A stretch of DNA of 64,000 bases from Malaya genurostris (lineage: Eukaryota; Arthropoda; Insecta; Diptera; Culicidae), in contig NC_080572.1 of the NCBI RefSeq assembly GCF_030247185.1, positions 300,873,656-300,937,655 on the forward strand, read 5' to 3'. Below are positions 11,896 through 22,626 of the stretch, one piece after another. A program made the translations under genes and the position numbers. Below the pieces are notes generated by a model. It searched no databases. It saw only the letters and a program-made list of their open reading frames with translations, and was not told the DNA's origin. How positions within the stretch are numbered: position 1 is the first letter of the stretch; each line of letters starts with the position of its first letter.

Positions 11896-12590
11896 ATAGA
11901 GGTGCAAATCAGAAACTCAAGGAAAAATACACGTAGAAATGTGGTCAGGTTTTAAACACTTACAGCTCAGTCTATTTTGTATCAATTATTAGTGTTATTT
12001 CATCATTTGATTGGAAATATTGATAAGTTTCGATATGAATATACCTGGTCACGTATTTTAAATTATAAATGATTGAAATTTTGATTAGTAGCGAGCAGTG
12101 TTCTATTTTGTCTGCTAAAATTTTCCGGAATATTTCCACGCCATAGTCGACGGTTTTGGGAGAGTAAGCGATATATCCAAGGGAAAGCATAGCTCTGATT
12201 GGTCAATCGATGCCAAAGCGAAGCTGTTGGAAGCACGCGAATCTATAAATAGAAGCGAAATTATAGCTAACGTTTCAGTCCTACGCGTAGCATGCTAGAG
12301 GTTGGTTGTTGCCAGACAGCAAGACAAAAAGTGCCATAAAATGATTTGAAGCTTTAATTAGTATGCTCTGACCTTGTGTCATGCGAGTTTCGCCTGAGAA
12401 ATTGACAACTTTGTATAAGATGAACTCGATTGATAATGAGAAAAAGTTTATCGCTTCAACCGATATCGCAGAATGGTAGAGAAACTTAACTTGCATACAA
12501 AACTTGAACACAAGCTTGGCGAAGAAAATCTTAAAGATCAAAATCCGTATCGCAAGTAAACCCTATGGGGCTGATCCTTGTAGTTTTTGA
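11896..12590. other. AT-rich sequence without recognised genes
   Basis: Contains only short frames on the minus strand without recognisable domains (largest 86 codons at 12281-12541). No repeat partner in the window was identified. Confidence 0.3.
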
Positions 12591-12597
12591 TGCCAAA

Positions 12598-12667
12598 TGT
12601 CTTAGAAATGCATGAAAGAGAGTTAAAAAATCGAGATAACACCACCGTTTCATGCATTTCTAAGACA
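12598..12667. repeat. 20-bp perfect inverted repeat (hairpin-forming)
   Basis: Bases 12598-12617 (tgtcttagaaatgcatgaaa) are the reverse complement of 12648-12667, with a 30-base loop. A half-site, cttagaaatgcatgaa, occurs alone near 2253. It may be a tiny foldback repeat or the junction of a decayed element. Confidence 0.6.
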
Positions 12668-12689
12668 AAACAAGAGACCCGGAAAACTT

Positions 12690-12750
12690 TGAAATTAGGC
12701 GAAAAAAAATACCGCGTAGCTTCGCAAATCCGCATAAAAAACCCACGTAT
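12690..12750 (-). repeat. ACGCGG-family fragment
   Basis: Sequence ataccgcgtagcttcgcaaa followed by tccgcataaaaaac is a diverged unit of the ACGCGGATTTCCGAAGTTACG repeat in reverse orientation. No termini are seen. Confidence 0.5.
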
Positions 12751-13070
12751 GTTTTACAACATGACACTTGCATTTATGTTGCAAAAACAACCATCGTAGC
12801 AGAAACACGCCTGAAGCTATACTCATCAATGTAAAGTGCGCTACGCTTAAATCCCATCTAAATTAGACCAATTCGTTCATGATCCGAGAACTTTTAACCA
12901 TGGTGTAAAGACTGTCCCAGAAAGTAAAGACTATCCCAGACGCAACCAAAAACCACTGCCATTTCGCAATGGTTCAGAATCTGTCAATTTTTATGGCTGC
13001 GGTCTGTTGTTTACACTTTTCTCTAACTACTTGTGCAGTTGTTTATTCGTTTTCATTAGTTTGTTTCGAA

Positions 13071-14248
13071 ATGCGTGGACTTTCAGCAGAACAACGTCGA
13101 AAAATTGTGTACAAATGGTGCACAGAACGCGGATTGTCACTGAGAAAGATAGCAAAAATGTGAAAAGGCCGTGCTAAATGCAATCAGGAAGTTCGGTGAG
13201 GATAACACCTTTGAGGAGAAACCGAAAACGGGTCGAAAAAAAGGTCCTGCTAACCCTCAGTTGGATAAACGTATACTGAAGGCGTTCGAGCAAAAGAAAG
13301 TGGGCACTTCGAGGTCAAATGTTCTTCGTGCTAAGCAAAGCCTTGGTATTACATTCCAGAAGTGGAATTTGACCTTCTTTTTCAACAGACTTCGCAGCCG
13401 ATTCAGAGTGTACAGAACTAGTGCATGGCTGGTTCTAGGATTCTACGGACTCTACGAATCCTTCCAGGTCGGGGCTCGAACATACGACAACTGGTATGTA
13501 AGACCAGCGCCCTACGCATTGAACCGCCAACCCGGGACTTCGCGCTAAAGAACGTTTGAATCTTCGAACCTATAAGAAGCAGAAACAACCAAAACGTAGT
13601 CTGAAACAAGAAGCATTGATCAGGCCGAGGGTTCGAAAGCTGTACAATACGATTCTTGCTGGAAATTTAAACTGCATAATCATGGACGACGAAACCTACG
13701 TGTAACTCGATTACAAATCCTTGCCGGGACCACCATATTATACGGTGCGAGAAGGGCAAGTGTTAAACCAGTCCGAGACATCGATTAAAGTAGAAAAATT
13801 TGGTAAGAAAGCTATGGTCTAGCAAGCAATTTGTAGCTGCTGTAAGATTTCGAAACCCTTCATCACCACTGCTTCAATGAACAGCGAAATATACATCAAG
13901 GAATGTTTACAAAAACGACTTCTACCCATGATTCGAAGCCACAAGGATCCTGTTGTCTTCTGGTCACATCTTGCTTCTTGCCACTACTCGAAATCAACGG
14001 TAGAATGGTATACTACCAAAAATGTCACTTTTGTCCCAAAAGACATGAATCCACCAAATTGCCCACAACTTCGACCAATTGAGGAATCTTGGGTATTAAC
14101 GAAGGCACATCTTAGGAAACATGTCTCGGCAGCAGAAACCATTCAACAGTTCGAAAAAGATTGGAAAAAAGTGTCAAAACTTGTCGGCAAGAAGTCTGTA
14201 CGAAATTTAATGAGGAACGTTCGCAAGAAGCTATTCTACAATGGCTAA
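13071..14248 (+). pseudogene. ITmD37E transposase, broken (element 1)
   Basis: The N-terminal part starts at ATG 13071 (MRGLSAEQRRKIVYKW) and carries the helix-turn-helix region. A small deletion with frameshift follows 'RKIAKM' near 13160, and the frame resumes at KAVLNAIRKFGED. A SINE interrupts the gene at about 13341. After it the frame resumes through MDDETYV, which holds the first catalytic Asp, then meets a stop at about 13703. The C-terminal part (13877-14248) has NPPNCPQLRPIEESW with the catalytic Glu. The second Asp position reads His ('FWSHLASCHY'). DDE transposases cut and paste the element at TA sites; this copy cannot be active. Confidence 0.85.
13341..13537 (-). mobile_element. 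tRNA-derived SINE inserted in DD37E transposase
   Basis: On the minus strand the element starts cccgggttggcggttcaatg and contains a B-box-like tgttcgagcccc. The anticodon-arm-like segment can pair as ctggt/accag around a 7-base loop. It ends ccacttctggaatgtaatac. Flanks cttcgtgctaag (13324) and cttcgcgctaaa (13538) are a diverged target duplication. Copies or parts are at 19713-19908, 28512-28590, 29268-29382 and 52228-52350. The pol III promoter boxes suggest it was transcribed by RNA polymerase III and mobilised by a LINE. Confidence 0.8.
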
Positions 14249-14394
14249 GTAGCAAATGTTGAGAATAATATTCTGTTGTTGTAGTCTAATATTATCAGTA
14301 TATCGAATAAAATTTGAATATCTAACACTTGTGAATTGTTTACAGCCAAACCAAAATGCGTCCATACTTTCTGGGACAGATCACGAACAAATTT

Positions 14395-14850
14395 ATTGCC
14401 TTTAACCTGTAGAATAATATTCTACTGTTTAAATGATCATCTTTCAACGAGAACTTGAAATTTCGAATAAAGAAAATTAAAATGTAAATTGTTTTAGCTA
14501 TAACTTCTTCATTTTTCAAAAGGCACGGATGGGATAGTCGTCAATCGGTAGGTTTTCATAACAGTTTTAAAATAAAAATTATCAAACAAATTAAAACCCT
14601 GATTTTTTTATTTAACTTTTTCGGATTATTTTGTAATCACTGAGAAAAAAAATCGAAAATTTTTTTCCGTGTATATTTTTTGTAGAGTGCCCAATCGATT
14701 CCCTACAACTTCTTCCTGAACGCCATTTTTGTACAATTAACGGTTACAACGATTTGAAGAAGGCAATTTTGGTGAAATGCAAAAATACATACGCCCTTTT
14801 TAAAAATCAGTCGTGAGTCGGATTGATCTCTCCATCGGTTTAAAACTTAT
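14395..14850 (+). repeat. Second copy of the 7.8-8.2 kb AT-rich repeat
   Basis: Aligns closely with 7785-8240: both contain attgcctttaacctg, tctttcaacgagaacttgaa, tttcaaaaggca, gaatgccat/gaacgccat, and tcgtgagtcggattgatctc. It begins just after the DD37E element, as expected if the transposon inserted into an existing repeat copy. Non-coding. Confidence 0.7.
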
Positions 14851-14859
14851 GGTTTGCCA

Positions 14860-15835
14860 TACCGAAGCCATCTTTCAAGTTTTATCCAAATCGGAGAAGG
14901 TCGAATCTGATTTTGTCACTTTTTCGTCTACTCATTCCTGGTATTGCTCTCATGTGCCTTGAATTCCATTTTATTTGTTACTCAAGTATGTAGAAATAAT
15001 AACATAAAAAATTTAAACCATAATTCGAAATACTTTTAGCAATCAGTTTAGTACATTTAATTGAGAAATGAATTTGTTTTCTTTATTTTCAGGTATGTTG
15101 GTTTGAAGTCAACTAACTTCTGCGATGAACAGATGGCAAGTAGAAATCCTTCCATATTCAACACCTTCTAACATATCAATCGGGTCATAGATAATTTGGC
15201 TGGATATCATTTCACCGTCAAATCCATTCCGAGGAATCATATAGTCATCATAAAATTGTGTCAATTTAATTATTGTACGATTTAAAATCGATGCAGTCCT
15301 TCAAACTAATTTTGGTGTGTGTGTATGTGTGCGTGCTTGTCCAACCTATCCCAAATATCACTATCGGCAAGCGCACCGTTCACACATTTGCGTTTGCCCT
15401 TGTTTATGTACTTATAGATGTGCGTGTGTGTGTGTGTGACAAAATATGCTTTCAATTTGAACAAACCTCAAATCAAATGAACTTGAGCCATCTGACACCG
15501 GTATGTTAGCATCAGCCATTTGAAAGTACACCGATTATGTTGAGCCCCTCGTGTTTCGAGCCCCAAATACTGCGATGTTTTGATACTCATCGCGACTCTA
15601 AAATTGTGAAAATTATCTCCACTTGATGTCACAAAACACTATCAGTTGAATTTTAGGTAAACCGACAAGTTATTGTGAGAGAATCGTCTCAAAAATTTCT
15701 AATTTGCGTGCAATAAACAATTGCATTACTGATTGTATATTTACGTTGTGATCAGCTGATTTTGAAGTTCCGATTTAGATCTCATCAAGATGGTGTCGTG
15801 ATAGGAGGCCGAGGTGGAACGAGAAGGGCAACGAT
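14860..15835. other. Sequence without genes, with two GT microsatellites
   Basis: Imperfect (GT)n tracts occur at about 15315-15335 and 15419-15438. A 78-codon frame over them is a low-complexity artefact. No transposon domain was recognised. Confidence 0.35.
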
Positions 15836-15840
15836 CTCAG

Positions 15841-15957
15841 CAGGCGTACGCGTCGGACATTAAAAATATTCGTTCCTGTCAAAGTGTGTCGAAAATTGTT
15901 TTTTTCTCATTTGATTCGAAATTTTAATTAATGAAGTCTTTGTGATTGTGATTCTAT
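15841..15957 (+). repeat. Direct repeat, copy 1 (gcgtacgcgtcggacat)
   Basis: The block starting caggcgtacgcgtcggacat and continuing through ctgtcaaagtgtgtcgaaaa and tgtgattgtgattct recurs in the same orientation at 17688-17805. About 1.85 kb, containing part of GC-rich island 2, lies between the copies. Confidence 0.7.
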
Positions 15958-16079
15958 CGAATTTTATTCGGATCTGATTTCTGGTTCTGGAATCAATGAT
16001 AGTTGAGAAGGGTCGGCTAGACAATTCCTATTTGGGTTCGGATCGATTTTTCCAAAAAAAAAAATGTAACCTTTCGAGT

Positions 16080-17400
16080 GTCGCCCTAGGAAAACCCCTT
16101 GTCGTATGACGCAGTGGCTAATCCGGTAGGTGCCAAAACGGTTAGATAACCGAAGCCCATTTCAACGGATATTGAATTCCCAAGCAACACTTGCACGTAC
16201 AGGCAGCAACTTTGTAAAGAAGCGTTTGTGCTGTGAAGCGGATTAAACCGTGTAGGATCTCTTTCCAGCTGGAACCCTCCTCCGGGCCCTCCCCGGCCGG
16301 ACGTGGATGTGATCATGTGATTGCATAAACGGCAACCTGGCATCGTTCTACAAACCCGAAGCTGAAAGTTACCACCGGGGGGAGGAAGGTTCCGCCCTCT
16401 ACGGGGGAAGATGTTATCATCTCACTTTCGGCCTCCACCGGAGCTTGCACCGAAGGTACTTGCCGTACTTTCTAAAGCCCCCTCGTCGTCGTCGTCGACG
16501 ACGAGGGATGGTCGACAGACGCCGGTGCGGATGACGATTGAGACGACGACGCAGCTCATAAATAAAGTGAGTTAATGTCGGCACTTAGTCGTCGTCTTTC
16601 TAAGCAAGCGCAGAGCTGAGCAGAGCAAAGCAGCGGACCCCTTCGGGTTTTGCTGGGCGGCCGGATTGTTGTCGCCAGCCGGGGTGCAATTTGATACGTT
16701 TGAAATAATAAATTGTTGGTAATTAGCCTACATTAGAGGCTGCGCGGGGCCGAATGACATAGTGTAATTGAAATTATGAGCTCCGAATGGGACATTTTCC
16801 ACGGTGGGTTAACGCTAGGTAGCTGCTGTCTTTTACGTTTAACAGCATAACATAAAACTGCATAAACCAGCGCCCAACAGCATCAAACGGCTAGTCATTT
16901 TTCTGCCCTGTCGCGGTCGCAGTCGATCTTCATCTGATCGCATGTGATTCAGTGAGCAGTTGACGTGATGCGAAATTACAGGACTCATTTCGCTGGGCAC
17001 GGAAATTCGAAACCACGACTTTCTCCGATTGCAACGGCCAGATCCGCCTGTTCGAATTGATCTGATCTCGCCAGGTGGCCCGGTGATATTTGATATTCCG
17101 ACAAAAAAAAATGGTAACGGGTGCTTCCGAATTCATTTTCGGGACCGGGTATAAACAGCAGGTTAATAGTTTAGACACGAGGATAATTTATGGCTTCGGT
17201 AGGTAGTCATCACTCGGTGCGAAAGAAGCAAGAAGAACTAGGACTGCCGCAGTTTGTCTGCGAAACTTGTTTACATTTCGATGCCGTTCTGTTTGGTGAT
17301 ATAAATCAACGATCGCTTAAGCCGGTGTCATAAAACTGTCAACTTCCTGCCTGAGTATCTCGGATGTATATCCGAATATTGTGTAATTTTCTAGCAGTGG
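16080..17400. other. GC-richer single-copy island 2 with a 12-bp hairpin
   Basis: GC-rich relative to its flanks, with no recognised transposon. A perfect 12-bp stem (ccctcgtcgtcg, 16480-16491, pairing with 16496-16507) has a 4-base loop. Homeodomain-like AT motifs occur at gtaattagcctac (16719) and ggataatttatggc (17181). Frames of up to 85 codons on the minus strand show no domain. Possible ancestral or regulatory sequence; no gene is supported. Confidence 0.35.
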
Positions 17401-17687
17401 AAGAAATGAACGATAAACTGAAATTTTAATGCATAAGGAATTGGGTTAACGTTTGAAAACAAAAAACCCATTAGGTGAATTAGTTCGATTGAGTTTGAGC
17501 ATCCGTTACTGACCGCTAAAATTGCACAGAAAATCACCAAATGATGGGAAATGTGTCACGAGATAGTGAATAAAATTATAAAGGTAAAAAACTCGATTCA
17601 CTTACAAACTGGATGTGCGAAATCAACTCAAGCTGAGAATTGTTTTGATGAACTTGAGCGATTGAAATGAGAGGGGAACGTTCGCAG

Positions 17688-17805
17688 TAGGCGTACGCGT
17701 CGGACATGGAAAATCTTCACTCCTGTCAAAGTGTGTCGAAAATTATTTTTTTCTCATTTTAATAGAAAATCTAATTAACGAAGGTTTTGTGGTTGTGATT
17801 CTTTG
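17688..17805 (+). repeat. Direct repeat, copy 2 (gcgtacgcgtcggacat)
   Basis: Matches 15841-15957 across about 115 bp, with scattered substitutions (ctgtcaaagtgtgtcgaaaa is identical). The pair could be ends of one element with direct repeats, or two independent copies of a family. Confidence 0.7.
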
Positions 17806-17837
17806 CTAGGTAGAATTGAATTTCAATTTATTTTTCG

Positions 17838-18617
17838 TACACGGAAAAGCCAGCGATCGCAAAACAACTTAAATATTAGTTGTTCTTCTGATTTTGATTG
17901 GTTAAAATTTGGTACAACTAATCGACTGTTGTTTTAACTAATCTGTAATTTTTCATTTATCGTGCTGCCAGCTTAGCAATAACACCCAACGAGTAACAAA
18001 CAAGTAATGAAACGTTTCAGTTGAGCAATGCCAAACACCCTGAGCGAACAATGAAACGTTTCAATGAGATGTCACTCGTGCAATTGAGCAAAGACACAAT
18101 CCCAGCAAAGTTACTTGTATGCATGAAAGCAAAAAAAAATGTCTCAGTTGTTTCAACCAATTATTCAGTTATTTGAACTTAAGACGCCAATTGCAATAAA
18201 TATTTTTTACTGTTAGCCTCTTCGGGGGGCTTCACTAATCGTTCACTGCTTGAACAACGAAATTTTATCTAATTAACTGCTTATATCTTTATCACTAAAC
18301 TCACAAAGGATATGGAAATGAACCAAAAGATTACAATTCTCCAAAGGGAACTCACCAGAAAAATGGTCACAGGGAATTAGGGAATTTTTCAATATGAAAC
18401 GCTTCTGGTGAAATGAAGAGGTTTTTTGTTCTGCGTTTTGCTGTCTTCGTTCTTCGCCAAGTGACAGCATTTGAATACAACAATTTCGGTTGCCTGACTG
18501 GTTATGACAAAATCAACAGATATGTTAGTTAAATCAACAACATTTTAGTTGAAACAACCAGGGCGTGAAACAACAATTGCAATATTGTAATTTTGTGATC
18601 TGCGGGTTCTCCGTGTA
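17838..18617. mobile_element. MITE-like element with ~28-bp imperfect TIRs
   Basis: The left end is tacacggaaaagccagcgat followed by cgcaaaa. The right end, reverse-complemented, is tacacggagaacccgcagat followed by cacaaaa. Internal tracts of ttgttt(c)aacyaat occur near both ends. There is no clear target duplication (flanking octamers agree at only 3 of 8). The 780-bp interior has no recognised protein, so it is probably a non-autonomous DNA transposon of unassigned superfamily. Confidence 0.6.
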
Positions 18618-18819
18618 TGAATACGTGTGATGGCTCATGAAGTCTTTTCATCATTACCGATCTTCTGTGTTTTAAATTGGTGATTCCATGGAACTAGTGA
18701 TTATGGAGATTGAACGCTCGATTTGGCAGTAATGGTAGATATCATGCTGTTGGAGATGTTCAATTTGGAATGGTATCAATTTCTAATACTATTTTCTAAA
18801 CAACTGTAACTAGTCAATC

Positions 18820-19440
18820 AGCACAAAGCATGATGAAGTTCGCGAAATTCGGCTCAAGCGTCTCTGAGAAAAGTGGAATTTTTGATTACTATTTTCGGAA
18901 CTTTCGCAATCGGGAACTAGAAACCAGTATGTCCGAAATTGACTCGCTTGGCCAGCAATTAAGAAAAACTTCAATTTGGAAAAGTTGTGAGCCAAATTTA
19001 AGAGAATATTACACATTTTTGTGGACGCGAACTAGCAAAAAAATGTACAATATAAGAATTATATGACCAGCTGAAAGACTTTATTCGTTTTTACGTCACC
19101 ATGTGTGCAAACATTGTGGTGAAATTGATCTTTTTACTCATATCAACCTGTAATTCCTTGTCGAACCGGAAGTCCAATCAAAATAATACTCAATAGCGTG
19201 GGATCCTAAGACCTTTCATTTGAATCTTAGTCTGTTAAAACCAATTCAGCCATCTCTGCGAAAATTAAGTGCCTATTTTCAGCTATTTTTCGTACATACC
19301 ATCTTGTAATTAAGGAAACGGAAAACGGATCCGGACAAAATTCAATAGCGTTATACGGGGAAGTTGGACCTTTCATATGAATCTGAGTTTGTGGAATTCG
19401 ATTCTGTCGTTTCTTAGAAAATCGAGAAACACAATCAAAC
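18820..19440 (+). repeat. 'ccggaagtc' dispersed repeat, array 2
   Basis: Units near 18835, 19155 and 19300 share 'gtctctgagaaaa' or 'gccatctctgcgaaaa', 'ccggaagtcc', 'tttcatttgaatctta' and 'caatagcg'. The array ends in 'gataaaggcaaaaa', a common tail of this family. The short frames on both strands here are products of the repeat, not genes. Confidence 0.65.
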
Positions 19441-19712
19441 ACAAACTGATACGAATGGTGTTTTTACAGTGAATTCTTATCCTTTCCATTTGATAAAGGC
19501 AAAAAACTATAAACCTCAGTCCATAACTGCAAATGGCTTGCCACATCAGAAATTTTCTAACAAAACTCAGTAAAAAGGAACTGAGAGTGATTGGGGATCA
19601 AGCTATGAGTTGAGGACACTTAAAATTTTCCCGTGGCAAGTTGCCTAAAGTCCTTTTTTAAATCCCAGACTGAAGCAATTGATTTAAACCGTCCAGATAA
19701 TGCTTTATTTCA

Positions 19713-19908
19713 GATTGGCGGCTCAATGCATAGGACACTGGTCTTACTAACAAGTTGTCGTATGTTCGAGCCCTGACCTGAAAGGTGGCTAGTGTCATTA
19801 GGATCGTAGAACTAGCCATGCAATGATACTGTACTCCTTGAATCGGCTGTGAAGTCTGTTGAAACAGAAGGTCAAATTCCTCTATAGGAATGTAATTCTA
19901 AGGCTTTG
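19713..19908 (+). mobile_element. tRNA-derived SINE, near full-length
   Basis: Starts gattggcggctcaatgcata, contains the B-box-like tgttcgagccctgacc and ends aggaatgtaattctaaggct. It is colinear over its length with the minus-strand SINE in the DD37E transposase (13341-13537). The anticodon-arm pairing is weaker here (ctggt/acaag). Confidence 0.75.
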
Positions 19909-20079
19909 ATAGATGAAAACGAATTGGAAGAGATTGGAGATTGAGCCGTCCTTGAGTCGTCGACACATAAATCTATCCCGTTGAAAGTTCTATGCGTACA
20001 CGACTAAAAAACTAAAGAAAAACTTTTAGACCACTAAATTTCTGTTTGAGCTGTTATTAGAATATTCACACTAATAGTA

Positions 20080-20363
20080 CTGTTGTTGTACCGTTGAATT
20101 CCAACTATGTCACGTCATTACACTCTCACAAAGTCACTATTTTCACAGTCACTATTTTTCCGAAAGTGTAAACGTTATAATACAGATACGTTTTTCGGAA
20201 TGTTATTTACATCTTTCTTCAGTGTATCGGTTTTATAAGTTTATTGTAAAAAACTCTGTATTATAACGTTTGATACACTTTCGGAAAAATAGTGACTGTG
20301 AAAATAGTGACTTTGTGAGAGTGTAATGACGTGACATAGTGGAATCCAACGGTACAACAACAG
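20080..20363. mobile_element. Foldback MITE with ~106-bp near-perfect arms
   Basis: The left arm (20080-20185, starting ctgttgttgtaccgttg) is nearly identical to the reverse complement of the right arm (20256-20363), differing by a few substitutions and small indels. A 70-base centre (20186-20255) separates them. The arms include tcactattttcacagtcact, so the transcript would form a long hairpin. Arm identity this high implies recent insertion or gene conversion between arms. No target duplication is obvious. Confidence 0.85.
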
Positions 20364-21090
20364 AGATTTTAGACCAACCTGATAAAGCTATCAAATATTC
20401 TCATATGTTTCAATTGTGTTTTCCTAGGAAATATATGCATCTTTGGCTTCATTTATTTAACAGTATCCTTGTTTTGTACAACGTGACATTTCAGGTTTTT
20501 GATATTTGCCTATCTGTGCGTACAGTAAACGTTATCCACGAAAACTGTAGCTCCCGATAGCTGTGAAGTTTGCGTTGCTACAAGATTTTAGTGTGTCAAA
20601 AGGGTCTTCTATAATTATGCCTAGAACTGTGCAGTGTTGGGAAAATATTGATTAGAATATTTTCATTTCATTACCACTCGTAAAAAAATCAGTTCATGAG
20701 GTTTTAAAAAACACTCAGGGACTGAAAAAATCACTTCCGAGATTTTCATGTATGAAACAAGCATCCACAAAACTCAGAACCTCGAAGTTCACAAATGATT
20801 TTCTGTGTCAGCGAAACTTGATGACGCAATTTCACCCACAGAAATATCGTTAAAGAGATAATCGAAGGGGGAAAAGAGTCTTCGTTGATATTCCAATGCT
20901 GAATTTCCACTACTTTTTTTCAAAGAAAAATTAAGATTTAAATTGGGTGTTGAGCCACAAGTGGTGACTTTTCAGCCCTATTATATACATGATTTACCAT
21001 TGAACCATCATTTGCTTCCGCAGTTCTGTGATTTTTTTGTACGGAAAATTATAAACCTACCTGTAATGAGAAAAAATAAACTTATATACT
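20364..21090. other. Sequence without recognised genes
   Basis: Short unrelated frames only; no repeat partner or domain was identified between the foldback element and the LINE remnant. Confidence 0.3.
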
Positions 21091-21096
21091 AACCTA

Positions 21097-21754
21097 CTAA
21101 CTAATACAGAGAGCGAATCGATTCAATTGTCGGAATTTGCTTATAATATTATGTGACATTACATCTAATGGTTCTATATTTGTGAGTCTGTGTAACTCAT
21201 TTGTACTAAACCAGGGAGGACGTTTCAAAATCATTTTCAGAATTTTATTCTGAATCCTTTGAAGCGTTTTCTTCCAACAACAACTTGACCAAATTGCATA
21301 AAGCATGGCTGGTCGGAAAATTTGTTTATAAATTATTCATTTGTTCTTTAGACAGAATTTCATAAAAAATTCTTAGAATTTCTGTTTATGAGAGGCTAAA
21401 AAAACTTAATATATTTTGTACACTTTGCCTGGATTCCTTCAATGTGATCCGTGAAAGGGAGTTTTTTGTCATACGTTAAACCTAAGTATTTTGATGTCAA
21501 TTCCAAGTCATTCAATTCGATAATGTGATTATTGTTTGGTTTAAGAAAAAAAAAACTCTGGCCATATGAGGAAAGATAATTAATTGCGTTTTTGCTGCAA
21601 TTTTCCATTTTGACAGATAATCACTGAAAATATTTAAGCTTCTTTGTAGTAGACAACTGCAGAAATTTCCACTACTCTTCAGTTCGACACCGAAGAGATT
21701 CGTGCACTTTTTACTTTTTATATTTTCATCAATAAAAAAATCTCTACTGAACAA
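21097..21754 (-). pseudogene. Jockey-like LINE reverse transcriptase, C-terminal remnant
   Basis: Read on the minus strand, three frames succeed one another: LQRSLNIFSDYLSKWKIAAK..IIFPH; SKYLGLTYDKKLPFTDHIEG; and IWSSCCWKKTLQRIQNK followed by PPWFSTNELHRLTNIEPL. These match the palm end, primer-grip region and thumb/connection of non-LTR reverse transcriptases of the Jockey type, in the right order. Frameshifts near 21540 and 21400-21310 break it. The YADD catalytic block and the whole N-terminus are absent, so this is a 5'-truncated dead LINE. Confidence 0.8.
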
Positions 21755-21759
21755 ATTCT

Positions 21760-22615
21760 CAACTGAGAGATAATAGCTGCGATATTTTTAAAGAACGTAG
21801 AATGGTCAATATGAACAACAATATTTTTTCCACATGTTCACATATAGTGACTATAACGACGGAAGGTTGTGTTAATCTAAGCTCACACTGCACTATTTGG
21901 ATTAAACCCAATAAAACACTATTTAGCATGAATTTGATTTTTAGAAACAACAGGAGCGCAGAATTTCGCATGTCTCAAACACACAGCAGACGCAGCGTTT
22001 TAATAGGTGTAACGATAACCAGCGCTCCTGTTACTTCTGCGTATGACATTCAAGCTAAATTTGGTACTATTTTTAATCAGCTTCATAACATGCTTTGTGA
22101 TTGGTTTTTTAAGATGTTTTTACTATCATCATTATTATGAATCTTCGATTCATGATGAAACTTTGATTGATGATATCACTCCACCACCATTGATTCACTT
22201 ATCAACATATCATCAAATTGCAAGAGTTGAAAATCTAGCTTTTCTTCATTCCAACTATCCCACGCGCACTGATCTTTTTCAGAAAAGTTCAGGATAATTT
22301 GTTGATCATGTATGCTACAAGTACAGTTGAAAGTTAACGGCTATGACAATTCATTTCCCAAAAATCTTCTGTTCGAGAATCGTTTCAGACATATTCAATG
22401 TGCGAATTTTTTCTTAAATCTCATCGAGTAGAATGCTCGCTAGTGAACCTTTCGCAAATTATTTTTTATCATGTAACATCAATTTCAGAGAAGAATTGCG
22501 TTTGGAATAAAGTCAGTAGTGAACTTTTCTTTGGTGAGTTTTCTGATGGAATTTTGATTTTTTTCCCCAAGACTGGATGAGTGAAGGAAAGGTGTAATCA
22601 CAAAAGAACATATTT
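21760..22615. other. Sequence without recognised genes
   Basis: Frames of up to 112 codons (21802-22140) overlap others on both strands and show no domain. Part of it may be decayed upstream LINE sequence, but I cannot align it to RT motifs. Confidence 0.3.
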
Positions 22616-22626
22616 ACTGTGCACAT

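Larger units (their letters stand above)
12912..14379 (+). mobile_element. ITmD37E (DD37E Tc1/mariner) element 1
   Basis: Fifteen-bp perfect terminal inverted repeats, ctgtcccagaaagta (12912-12926) and its reverse complement (14365-14379), bound an element of 1468 bp. Subtracting the inserted SINE leaves about 1.27 kb, the usual size for these transposons. Between the ends lies a broken transposase on the plus strand. The element sits inside a copy of the 7.6-8.2 kb AT-rich repeat: related sequence lies inverted to its left (12846-12903) and direct to its right (14395-14840). Confidence 0.85.

Noticed and set aside
12598..12667. MicroRNA precursor
   Set aside because: A 20-bp stem with a 30-base loop could fit loosely, but a half-site elsewhere in the window points to a repeat, and there is no flanking basal stem.
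13341..13537. tRNA gene on the minus strand (B box and anticodon-like arm)
   Set aside because: No acceptor-stem pairing, a long non-tRNA tail, multiple dispersed copies and a target duplication identify a SINE.
16086..16343. 85-codon minus-strand frame ending island 2's left part
   Set aside because: No domain and overlapping frames; composition only.
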